From IMG/VR virus record IMGVR_UViG_3300046542_000178, positions 1 to 38,266 of that record: a stretch of DNA of 38,266 bases, one strand, 5' to 3'. The stretch is from a virus. Shown here piece by piece: positions 9,336-15,392 of this stretch. The notes under the pieces were generated by a model. It saw only the letters and a list, made by a program, of their open reading frames with translations. It had not been told where the DNA came from and ran no database searches. The number at the start of each line of letters is the position of its first letter. Within the stretch, counting starts at the first letter, position 1. Both the position numbers and the translations under genes were made by a program.

Positions 9336-9717
9336 TGCTGAAGTTAGCAACAAGTACACCGAGAGCGTTATCTCGATGGTCACTCACCTCTTGGACAACA
9401 TGGTAATCCCACATACCCTCGGCTTCTTCGATCTTGATACGGATCGAGCTGCCTATGTTGGCTCAGTTGAAGTGGAGGGTAAGTTGTACGCCCTCTCCTT
9501 CACGCAAAAGAGTAGAACTGAGGTAGAGGTTACCGTCACTCGTAATGCGAACGTGATCAAGTGGACCTACCACAAAGACATGTTTGTGAAAACCTTGACT
9601 GTAGGACACCACCCAGCCCCTGGTGCCTGCGGTCATGCGGCTTACTTGAACGATCCGTGGTTGTTGATGCGGATCTACACTACGTACATCGATCTGGTCA
9701 TACAGCGTGGCTACTAA
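9328..9717 (+). CDS. Hypothetical protein, 129 aa
   Basis: Not recognised. The GTG at 9328 is chosen because GAGGAG lies 7 bases upstream; an in-frame ATG at 9277 would overlap the ligase by 59 bases. The protein is soluble, with a beta-rich middle (alternating Val, Thr and charged residues) and a His/Gly patch. It overlaps the end of ligA by 8 bases, so the two are probably co-translated, which hints at, but does not show, a link to DNA metabolism. Confidence 0.72.
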   Translation: MSNAEVSNKYTESVISMVTHLLDNMVIPHTLGFFDLDTDRAAYVGSVEVEGKLYALSFTQKSRTEVEVTVTRNANVIKWTYHKDMFVKTLTVGHHPAPGACGHAAYLNDPWLLMRIYTTYIDLVIQRGY

Positions 9718-9726
9718 GGAGTAGTG

Positions 9727-10173
9727 ATGAGAAAGCGTAAACAATACTTCGGTGCTCGTCGCCGGTGGCCTGACAGTCCACGTCAACAGAAGCTCCAAGT
9801 CACGTGGGACATTGAAGCCTACTCCGGCGTAGGTAACGCAGATTACTACATAATCCAGCATCTCCAGAGTTTGGAGGGTGACCTGATGAAAGGGATGGCC
9901 TCGCTGTCCTTCAACTCGGAACATCTGAAAGGCGGTATCCCTCGTGGTCACTTCTTCACTACGGCGGGCTACAACCCCAATCCACAGATGATGTTTGCCC
10001 ATCGGCTCCAGCGGGCGATCGATAACGGATTACAGGATAAGATTATGATCTGTCTAGAAGACTCATATTCCACTCCTCACTTCGTGCCTTACCATGACTT
10101 TGATAAACTCACTGTGGAGTCACCCGATGATCCGTTACGTACGGCAAACTGGCGAGCCGCATGCAACCCGTGA
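9727..10173 (+). CDS. Hypothetical protein, 148 aa
   Basis: Not recognised. The ATG at 9727 has AAGGAG 4-5 bases upstream; a GTG at 9724 is too close to that site. The N-terminus is strongly basic (RKRKQYFGARRR), the rest soluble. Its last 47 bases overlap the next gene in another frame. Confidence 0.7.
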   Translation: MRKRKQYFGARRRWPDSPRQQKLQVTWDIEAYSGVGNADYYIIQHLQSLEGDLMKGMASLSFNSEHLKGGIPRGHFFTTAGYNPNPQMMFAHRLQRAIDNGLQDKIMICLEDSYSTPHFVPYHDFDKLTVESPDDPLRTANWRAACNP

Positions 10174-10588
10174 AGAAGCTCTGGACACTTTGGCTGGAGC
10201 TCTTGCAATCGAGAACATTCATTTCGGCTTTGTGGATAGTCTACACCGTGCTGTATTGTTCGCCGACTGCGGTGGCTATACTCAAGGACTTTCTAAAGAC
10301 CAAATGTTGGTTGATGGAGCCTTGGGTAAGTACTTCGATCGTAGTCGTACTAGTGAACCGGTGGTGATGGTTGCAATCGAGAACCGTGCTCCGATGCGAA
10401 GGGCTTCAACACTGGAGTTGATGATCGAACGTTCTGACTGGCTGTTGTTTGCTCACCAACATCCTAACGACCCCACGTTGTGTGTCTTGTACCTCCCGGC
10501 TGAACACCAGATTGGTGGTATCACCCAGGAACCTAGGGACTTTGACTTCCAACGGGTCTGTCGTGAACCTAGCAAGAAAGTAAGCTGA
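10127..10588 (+). CDS. Hypothetical protein, 153 aa
   Basis: Not recognised. The ATG at 10127 is preferred because GGAG lies about 8 bases upstream; an in-frame ATG at 10094 has no ribosome site and would lengthen the overlap with the preceding gene. The product is a soluble alpha/beta protein without a recognised motif. A TGGGG/CCCCA hairpin without a T-tract follows the stop. Confidence 0.7.
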   Translation: MIRYVRQTGEPHATREEALDTLAGALAIENIHFGFVDSLHRAVLFADCGGYTQGLSKDQMLVDGALGKYFDRSRTSEPVVMVAIENRAPMRRASTLELMIERSDWLLFAHQHPNDPTLCVLYLPAEHQIGGITQEPRDFDFQRVCREPSKKVS

Positions 10589-10633
10589 AACAACTGGGGT
10601 TCTTGTGAGCCCCATCACTAAATTGATAGTACT

Positions 10634-10653
10634 CTGAGAAGAGCTGAGAAGAG
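10634..10653 (+). repeat. Tandem 10-bp duplication in a leader
   Basis: CTGAGAAGAG occurs twice back to back, directly followed by AGTTTAAAA and the start codon at 10663. The second copy supplies the purine-rich stretch acting as ribosome site, so the duplication doubles a weak Shine-Dalgarno. Confidence 0.8.
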
Positions 10654-10662
10654 AGTTTAAAA

Positions 10663-11286
10663 ATGGACGAGAATCAAGTTACTGCTGAACCTGAGTTGTA
10701 CCATGACCTGGACGTACTTCTGCTTTTGGCTTTAGTGCGTGAGAACCACGGTCGCTCGAACAAGCGTGCTGTGAAGGAAATGGTCAAGGGTCTGTGGTCG
10801 CGGTGTCAACCGGTTGTACAGCAAGGCGTCCTGAAAGGGATGATGTACATGAAGACTGATGAACTGGACCGTACGCTGAACTGGTTCATCTCTGACTACC
10901 TGTACTACTCGGTACCCGCTACTCAATTGGGTGCCCAAGGTTTCGATGGTTATGCCATCCACGAGAAGGTGGTGTATCCAGTTACTGTTTACTACGAAAC
11001 AGAAGAAGACTATCGCTGGGCCCTCAAGAATGAAGAGGAGATCCGTACTGGCGTGTGTCGTGATCTGTTGTTTGAATTCCGGGACACTCCCCGCAAAGAA
11101 GGCGAACCACGTTGTGCTAAGGCCGATGTTCTGATGTTCCAGAACCGTGGTTACAAGGGTGTTCCAAAACACTGGGGCGTACAGATGAACGACGATCTTC
11201 CTTTCTACCTGAACGGTTTGGTAGCTGAAGATCGCAGTGCGCCTGTTCATCGTTTCCGTCCAACTACTAATGGGGGTCAGCAATGA
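10663..11286 (+). CDS. Hypothetical protein, 207 aa
   Basis: Not recognised. The protein is soluble, with an N-terminal helical part (about 1-85) and many aromatic residues in the centre. Its stop overlaps the start of the dihydrofolate reductase gene (ATGA), which argues for coupled expression and perhaps a role near nucleotide metabolism, though nothing in the sequence shows one. Confidence 0.78.
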   Translation: MDENQVTAEPELYHDLDVLLLLALVRENHGRSNKRAVKEMVKGLWSRCQPVVQQGVLKGMMYMKTDELDRTLNWFISDYLYYSVPATQLGAQGFDGYAIHEKVVYPVTVYYETEEDYRWALKNEEEIRTGVCRDLLFEFRDTPRKEGEPRCAKADVLMFQNRGYKGVPKHWGVQMNDDLPFYLNGLVAEDRSAPVHRFRPTTNGGQQ

Positions 11287-11873
11287 CTGCTGAAGATAAG
11301 AAAGTTTCTCTGATTGTGGCCATGGAAGCAAACGGGGGAATTGGTTTTCAAGGGGGTATGCCTTGGAAGAACGTTACTGAGCTGCGCCACTTCCGTAAGG
11401 CTACGCAGGACAGTGTACTGATCATCGGGAGCCGCACTGCGGAATCCTTGATCGCACTCCACCCAGCACTGAAAGGCCAAGTCTTTACCCCGCAGGAACA
11501 GCAGGTCTTGAAGGGACGCCAGATTATCGTGGTGTCTAGCAAGGAGCATGTTCGCGATTACGTCCGACTGGGATTGTATGTCGAGCGTAGTCTGGAAGAA
11601 GCCATTGCCAAAGCTCACGAGCTACGAGGTGACGCCCCTGGGCAGATCTACCTCGCTGGCGGTGGTCAGTTGTATAAAGAAGCGCTGGAGAAGGACTTGA
11701 TTGACGCCATGTTGATCTCGTTCCTGGTCGATGACTATCCATGCGACACGTTCTTCCCTGAGTTTACTCGTTCAGAGTGGGACGTTAGCCTGATGCGCAC
11801 CGATCGAACCTTTACCGTTGAACTGTATACCAAAAGGACAGACCTAAATGAACCTGCTCTCTATTCGTCGTGA
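11283..11873 (+). CDS. folA: Dihydrofolate reductase
   Basis: Reduces dihydrofolate to tetrahydrofolate with NADPH, supporting thymidylate synthesis. At 196 residues it is slightly longer than the E. coli enzyme (159). The N-terminal strand SLIVAMEANGGIGFQGGMPW holds the Met20-loop region and the conserved W28; the acidic active-site residue is Glu (E33 in TELRHF), as in many non-enteric enzymes, instead of E. coli Asp27. The NADPH-binding GGG lies in IYLAGGGQLY. It overlaps the preceding gene by 4 bases and the next by 26. With nrdAB on the other strand it forms the dNTP-supply set of this phage. Confidence 0.93.
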   Translation: MTAEDKKVSLIVAMEANGGIGFQGGMPWKNVTELRHFRKATQDSVLIIGSRTAESLIALHPALKGQVFTPQEQQVLKGRQIIVVSSKEHVRDYVRLGLYVERSLEEAIAKAHELRGDAPGQIYLAGGGQLYKEALEKDLIDAMLISFLVDDYPCDTFFPEFTRSEWDVSLMRTDRTFTVELYTKRTDLNEPALYSS

Positions 11874-12246
11874 AGTAGCAATCCCGGTGGGTATTGACAC
11901 CGAGGCGTTTGATCCGTCAGCACCCCACGTAGCCGTGAAGAAAGCTTCGGGTGGTTTTGTTTACTTCAACATCCTGTTCAAGACCCTCGGTCTGCTGGAT
12001 CAGGTGTTCACCCCGCGTGAAGTCAAGGCCCGTAAGAAGGTCTCGCTGGACGTGTTGACCGACCCTACGCTGTTGCAAGCTTTGCAGCCGTACGGTAATC
12101 CAATGGCGATTCACAGCAAGCGCCAAGACCTGCTGAAGGAACCCAAGGCAGGAAACATCATCCCATGGAAGAAGCTTTACCTGCAAGAGTACCACTTAGG
12201 TGACCAGGTGTTCTACGCACCTACCAAAGTCGCTACGGTGCACTAA
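11848..12246 (+). CDS. Hypothetical protein, 132 aa
   Basis: Not recognised. It starts 26 bases inside the dihydrofolate reductase gene in another frame, with AAAGGA about 8 bases upstream of the ATG. The protein is soluble and basic, without a clear motif. An intrinsic terminator follows the stop, making this the last gene of the unit that begins around ligA. Confidence 0.75.
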   Translation: MNLLSIRREVAIPVGIDTEAFDPSAPHVAVKKASGGFVYFNILFKTLGLLDQVFTPREVKARKKVSLDVLTDPTLLQALQPYGNPMAIHSKRQDLLKEPKAGNIIPWKKLYLQEYHLGDQVFYAPTKVATVH

Positions 12247-12263
12247 GGGGAGAGGAAAAGTTT

Positions 12264-12291
12264 GGGGGCTTCGGTCCCCTTCTTTTTTTTT
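12264..12291 (+). terminator. Intrinsic terminator with UUCG loop
   Basis: GGGGGC-TTCG-GTCCCC followed by TTC and a run of nine T, then GCC. A strong stem with an extra-stable tetraloop directly after the gene ending at 12246. Confidence 0.88.
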
Positions 12292-12333
12292 GCCCTACTC
12301 TATGAATTTGTGCCACCACAACTAGAGTAGGGC
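12292..12333. promoter_or_regulatory. 10-bp inverted repeat before the 12341 gene
   Basis: GCCCTACTCT and AGAGTAGGGC are exact inverted copies separated by 22 bases and end 7 bases before the ATG at 12341. There is no T-tract and no Shine-Dalgarno. It may be a leader hairpin that hides or sets translation of the small membrane protein, or an operator. Confidence 0.5.
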
Positions 12334-12340
12334 TCTCCCG

Positions 12341-12568
12341 ATGATCATCGCAGTTATTGCTTTTATGTATAGCATGCTCCTGTACGTGCTTCTGGGAGGC
12401 TTTCTGTTGACAGTCTGTACAGACTGTCCAGAACAGCTGCGAGAGTACCGTAAGGACCTCATGAGACCCAACAGACGCAGCCATACCACTGTGGTCTTAA
12501 TGTTGTTGCTGGAATACTGTCGTCGGGTGGTTATCTGGCCTAAATACGTTCGTCATTACCGCCTTTAA
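12341..12568 (+). CDS. Small membrane protein, 75 aa
   Basis: Not recognised. A hydrophobic segment spans about residues 2-25, a basic cytoplasmic-like middle (REYRKDLMRPNRR) follows, then a shorter hydrophobic stretch (VVLMLLLEY) and a basic C-terminus. One or two membrane passes are likely. The ribosome site is poor, but the gene lies between two terminators and forms its own unit. A 20-bp perfect palindrome lies inside it. Small membrane proteins of this kind in phages can alter the host envelope or block superinfection; that is inference. Confidence 0.6.
   Translation: MIIAVIAFMYSMLLYVLLGGFLLTVCTDCPEQLREYRKDLMRPNRRSHTTVVLMLLLEYCRRVVIWPKYVRHYRL
12409..12428. repeat. Perfect 20-bp palindrome inside a small gene
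   Basis: GACAGTCTGT is followed at once by its reverse complement. It lies inside the coding sequence of the small membrane protein. Its outer half-site TGACAG...CTGTC recurs at 13152-13167, which suggests a protein-binding site more than chance. Confidence 0.6.
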
Positions 12569-12575
12569 AGCAGAG

Positions 12576-12604
12576 AGGGAACTTCGGTTCCCTTTTATGC
12601 CGTC
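12576..12604 (+). terminator. UUCG hairpin followed by TTTATGCCGTC
   Basis: AGGGAAC-TTCG-GTTCCCT, followed by TTTATGCCGTC at 12594-12604. The T-tract is short and the TATGCCGTC string recurs after other hairpins in this window. Confidence 0.8.
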
Positions 12605-12643
12605 ACGATATGAGGGGTGTCCCTTTCAACAAGGAGTTCCGTG

Positions 12644-13138
12644 ATGGCGGATACAGTGAGCTTCAGGAAGTTTGACGCTGAATTGATGATGGTATACGAT
12701 GCCAAAGCCAGTAAGCGGTTGGGGAAAGACTACTGGCGTGTCCAGCAGCCCTTTCGTTATTACCTAGGGACCAAGGGGTCAAATCAGTGGGTAGCAATCC
12801 CAGCGGGGTATCTAACCGACGGGGCGTCTGTACCGCAGATCTTCTGGTCTGTGATTCCACGGTGGGGTCTGTACGGACAAGCAGCAGTGGTTCATGACTT
12901 CTTGTGTGAATATCTGTCTATCACCGAAGACGGTGTACCTAAGAGCATTACTCGTGCGCAAGCCGATGACATCCTCTTAGAGGCGATGCAAGTTCTAGAG
13001 GTACCTGAGTTCACCGCAGCGACGATCGAGGCCGCAGTGGACTTCTATCGCGTTGTAAGCCGTACTGACAAGCCTAGCAGCGAACCAGTCAAACGTCAGC
13101 TCGAAGCCGAGTGGGCACAAGCACAATTAACGGGTTAG
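12644..13138 (+). CDS. DUF1353-family protein, 164 aa
   Basis: The central block, IPAGYLTDGASVPQIFWS followed by YGQAAVVHDFLC (about residues 54-88), is the signature of DUF1353, a family common in phages and prophages whose function is not firmly known; the conserved Asp, Ser and His-Asp pair may be functional. The ATG at 12644 has AAGGAG 8 bases upstream; an in-frame GTG at 12617 lies before that site and is rejected. The C-terminal 35 residues are helical and charged. A hairpin with TATGCCGTC lies just upstream, so the gene begins a new transcript. Confidence 0.85.
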   Translation: MADTVSFRKFDAELMMVYDAKASKRLGKDYWRVQQPFRYYLGTKGSNQWVAIPAGYLTDGASVPQIFWSVIPRWGLYGQAAVVHDFLCEYLSITEDGVPKSITRAQADDILLEAMQVLEVPEFTAATIEAAVDFYRVVSRTDKPSSEPVKRQLEAEWAQAQLTG

Positions 13139-13151
13139 TCAGCGTATTAGA

Positions 13152-13167
13152 TGACAGGGAACTGTCA
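13152..13167. repeat. Inverted repeat TGACAG-GGAA-CTGTCA
   Basis: A 6-bp perfect inverted repeat with a 4-base spacer in the leader between 13138 and 13269. It shares the TGACAG/CTGTC half-sites with the palindrome at 12409. It may be an operator; the 6-bp stem is too short to act as a terminator. Confidence 0.4.
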
Positions 13168-13268
13168 GGCCAGACCTTAAATCATAATTCGGTCAGCCGT
13201 TGCACAACACTGATACACAGCAACACTCTCCCCAAGTTTTTTGTCATCACTTATATGGAGTACTTTCG

Positions 13269-13655
13269 ATGGCAACAATTAAAGCTGCGGTGGAGCGTAG
13301 GGAAGCTTTGAATTTCTTACCGGACACCGAGATACGCCTGATCACAGATGTGACGGACAATTTGCCTGCTTCCCAAGTAGGGTACTTTACCTATGCAACG
13401 AAGGCTGGGTTCACCACCCACAGGCAACGCTTCTATATGGAAGTAGACGGGGCTTTACATACCTCGTGTCAACACAAAGAAATAGACTTTATCGCTTCGT
13501 TCGGTGCATGGCTTGAGCGCAAGTTCAAGGAATGTGGTGTGCAGGTGTTTGAAGTTAATCTTCCCAAGTCTCATGGCTATAGTGGAAACACTTACGGGTA
13601 CTTCACCACCCTTCGACTCTTCCCTCACGCGGGGATTAAAAAGCAACCGGCATAG
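13269..13655 (+). CDS. Hypothetical protein, 128 aa
   Basis: Not recognised. The ATG at 13269 has GGAG 8-9 bases upstream (TATGGAGTACTTTCG); an in-frame ATG at 13200 lacks a ribosome site. The protein is soluble and basic with many aromatic residues; Cys-His (SCQHKE) and His-Ser (KSHGYSG) patches could bind metal, but no known motif is present. A 13-bp hairpin follows. Confidence 0.7.
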   Translation: MATIKAAVERREALNFLPDTEIRLITDVTDNLPASQVGYFTYATKAGFTTHRQRFYMEVDGALHTSCQHKEIDFIASFGAWLERKFKECGVQVFEVNLPKSHGYSGNTYGYFTTLRLFPHAGIKKQPA

Positions 13656-13665
13656 ATGCTGTGAC

Positions 13666-13716
13666 TGCTCTAGTAGCCCTCCGAAGAAGGCTACTAGAGC
13701 ATTAGGGCTTTATGCC
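13666..13716 (+). terminator. 13-bp hairpin followed by TTTATGCCCC
   Basis: TGCTCTAGTAGCC pairs with GGCTACTAGAGCA around a 10-base loop; 8 bases later comes TTTATGCCCC, a variant of the string found after other hairpins. It ends the unit with the 13269 gene. Confidence 0.7.
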
Positions 13717-13755
13717 CCTTGGCCACAGGAACAGCGGTTGTGGAGATCAACGTGA

Positions 13756-14172
13756 TTATCTCACATAATAGGGTTTCAGGTATGGGAGTGAATTTGCAGG
13801 CTTGGCAACAGACGACTCGGACCCAAAAAGAAATGCCTGAAGTGTTAGTTTGTGAAGGTCTACGACTCTATCTACAACACTGAACAACTTAGGGGTTAGC
13901 TCACAACACCACTGTCGCACTAACTGAATGTTCAAAGGTGTACTAAACCGATGCAAGGCTATCGCGTTTGTAACCGATGGAACTTCTTGTGAGGGACAAA
14001 CAGGTACACCCGGTCGGGTGAGTAGGTGGATTGATTGAGTGTAACGCCTAGTACCATCACGAGAGACCACACCATCGCCCAGTTCCCTGGATCTTGGCAC
14101 GTTGGTTCTCGTCAGACGACTTTCCATGGGTACTATTCCATTGTTAAGATTATTATTGCGTTGTAACAGCAA
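13756..14172 (-). CDS. Doubtful minus-strand ORF, 138 aa
   Basis: Not recognised. The frame is open from a TTG at 14172 (an ATG lies at about 14127) to TAA at 13756. No good ribosome site precedes either start, and the codons include AGA, AGG and ATA, which neighbouring genes avoid. The predicted protein is basic with three Cys (two adjacent) and has no membrane segment. It is the only minus-strand candidate between 3713 and 15393. It may be a recently acquired gene, a decayed one, or chance on the antisense strand of a non-coding region. Confidence 0.3.
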   Translation of the reverse strand: MLLQRNNNLNNGIVPMESRLTRTNVPRSRELGDGVVSRDGTRRYTQSIHLLTRPGVPVCPSQEVPSVTNAIALHRFSTPLNIQLVRQWCCELTPKLFSVVDRVVDLHKLTLQAFLFGSESSVAKPANSLPYLKPYYVR

Positions 14173-14254
14173 GCCTCATTGCTCGCTCATTACTTAAGCG
14201 AAGTATGTACGGTTTTACTTTTAAAGAGACATACCCACAAATGTAGAATTAAAC

Positions 14255-14280
14255 ATATTACAGATCTATATTACCTAGGT
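14255..14280 (+). promoter_or_regulatory. phiKZ-type early promoter, tandem box
   Basis: TATATTAC at 14267-14274 followed by CTAGG, and a one-mismatch copy CATATTAC at 14255-14262, 12 bases upstream. The perfect box is 53 bases before the ATG at 14327. It matches the box at 3874, including the CTA after it. Confidence 0.7.
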
Positions 14281-14326
14281 GAATAGGATAACCTGTTTAA
14301 TCAATCCACTGTTCTTAGGAGAACAC

Positions 14327-14629
14327 ATGTCTGACAAAGACGAAAGTTTTCCCCGTAACGAATGGGTAAAAGCAACTGCTAAGTCCTCACCTGATGGCTA
14401 CACTATCAATGAGACTTTCTACATGCTACTACCCGTGGGAGCGATGATGCGTACCACTACGCGGGTCATCGAAATAATAGACCCAGCGACCCAGGCTGCG
14501 AGACAATTCGTTCCTCGTAGAGCACGTACCGTTATGGTCAGCGAGGCACTGTGCTTCATTCCGGGTAACTATACCCTGAAAGTAAAAGGTAACAACCGCG
14601 ACATCGTAGTACTCGAACCCAAGAAGTAA
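14327..14629 (+). CDS. Hypothetical early protein, 100 aa
   Basis: Not recognised. The ATG at 14327 has AGGAG 6-7 bases upstream; an in-frame start at 14279 is rejected because it lies before the ribosome site. The protein is small, soluble and basic, with a probable beta-rich second half. It is the first gene after an early promoter, a position where phiKZ-like phages often keep small host-takeover proteins, but no such role is shown. Confidence 0.75.
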   Translation: MSDKDESFPRNEWVKATAKSSPDGYTINETFYMLLPVGAMMRTTTRVIEIIDPATQAARQFVPRRARTVMVSEALCFIPGNYTLKVKGNNRDIVVLEPKK

Positions 14630-14661
14630 TCAATCTTAATCCTAAGTAAGGAACTGTAATA

Positions 14662-15003
14662 ATGGTAACCACTAAAACTCTGGCTCAACACATCAGCAAA
14701 CAAATCACCGACCGTTTCGAACTGAACCTTCGCATCGGCTTCACCAAAGACATCACCGTGGAGTTCACCCGTACGGAACTGCGCGAGCTGTGGACCAAGA
14801 CTGGCCGCATCGAAAACACCAGCATCCGCAAGATGTTGAACGAACTCGCCGAACTGGGCTACTCGGTCCGTGGTACTGAGAAGGACGAGAATTTCCGTGT
14901 AACCTTCCTGGTGGAAGAGTACCTGTGCAAAGCTCACTCGCTCAAAGAGATGATCGATGCCAACGACTACTTGGAAGACATCCTCACCCCTGAAGCGAGC
15001 TAA
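14662..15003 (+). CDS. Hypothetical protein, possibly winged-helix, 113 aa
   Basis: Not firmly recognised. Residues about 32-80 read like a helix-turn-helix followed by a beta wing: TELRELWTKTGRIENTSIRK, then MLNELAELGYSVRG and two short strands. That would suit a small DNA-binding regulator, but the match is by eye only. TAAGGA precedes the ATG. It is the second gene in the unit behind the promoter at 14267. Confidence 0.7.
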   Translation: MVTTKTLAQHISKQITDRFELNLRIGFTKDITVEFTRTELRELWTKTGRIENTSIRKMLNELAELGYSVRGTEKDENFRVTFLVEEYLCKAHSLKEMIDANDYLEDILTPEAS

Positions 15004-15008
15004 GGCTA

Positions 15009-15320
15009 ATGTCAGACATCCCTGAAGACGAACTCACCAGCGACGTGATGTTGACCGAGATCCAGCGTATGGCTCGAGGTAGCATCACGATCACGATCAA
15101 CGAGTACCGCGACATCGGTCAGACGATCGATCAGGCGGTTGCTACGATGTTGAACGATGACACCATTGACACTGATCAGGCTGACAACTATATCGACTCC
15201 GGTACAGTAGTCCAGATCACGGTTAATGGTGAAGTAGATGATGAGACCATTGACATCCTCGGGCCAACCCTCGAAGACGCCATCGGTAACATGTACTTCT
15301 ATCTGAAGGCAGAAGAATAG
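15009..15320 (+). CDS. Acidic hypothetical protein, 103 aa
   Basis: Not recognised. Strongly acidic: Asp and Glu make up about a quarter of the residues and there are very few basic ones. Such small acidic phage proteins can mimic DNA or bind host enzymes, but no motif supports that here. It starts 6 bases after the previous stop, where CTAAGG overlaps the gap. Convergent terminators follow. Confidence 0.7.
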   Translation: MSDIPEDELTSDVMLTEIQRMARGSITITINEYRDIGQTIDQAVATMLNDDTIDTDQADNYIDSGTVVQITVNGEVDDETIDILGPTLEDAIGNMYFYLKAEE

Positions 15321-15357
15321 CGGCATAAAAGAGAGCTACCCGTTTTGGGTAGCTCTC
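15321..15357 (-). terminator. Terminator of the helicase gene, hairpin then TTTTATGCCGC
   Basis: On the minus strand, GAGAGCTACCC pairs with GGGTAGCTCTC (11 bp, AAAAC loop) and is followed by TTTTATGCCGC at 15330-15320. On the plus strand the same hairpin is followed by ACAAG, so it works mainly for the minus strand. Confidence 0.82.
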
Positions 15358-15359
15358 AC

Positions 15360-15389
15360 AAGTCCGGGCTAGGGACTCTTTTTTTTTGG
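15360..15389 (+). terminator. Weak stem with long T-tract after the 15009 gene
   Basis: AGTCC and GGACT pair over 5 bp, followed by C and a run of ten T. A short stem with a good T-tract; together with the hairpin at 15331 it would end the plus-strand transcript. Confidence 0.65.
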
Positions 15390-15392
15390 CTA

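Larger units (their letters stand above)
13717..14326. other. Gene-poor stretch of about 600 bases
   Basis: No convincing plus-strand gene is seen. It holds one minus-strand ORF (13756-14172, listed separately), then an AT-rich region with the promoter boxes at 14255-14274. I looked for tRNA features and found neither a T-arm-like motif nor an acceptor stem. A small CCACA/TGTGG inverted repeat lies near 13722-13743. The stretch could carry a non-coding RNA or be a remnant of an inserted gene. Confidence 0.5.

Noticed and set aside
13111-13311. 66-codon plus-strand frame with GTG start
   Set aside because: Overlaps the ends of two better-supported genes and has no ribosome site.
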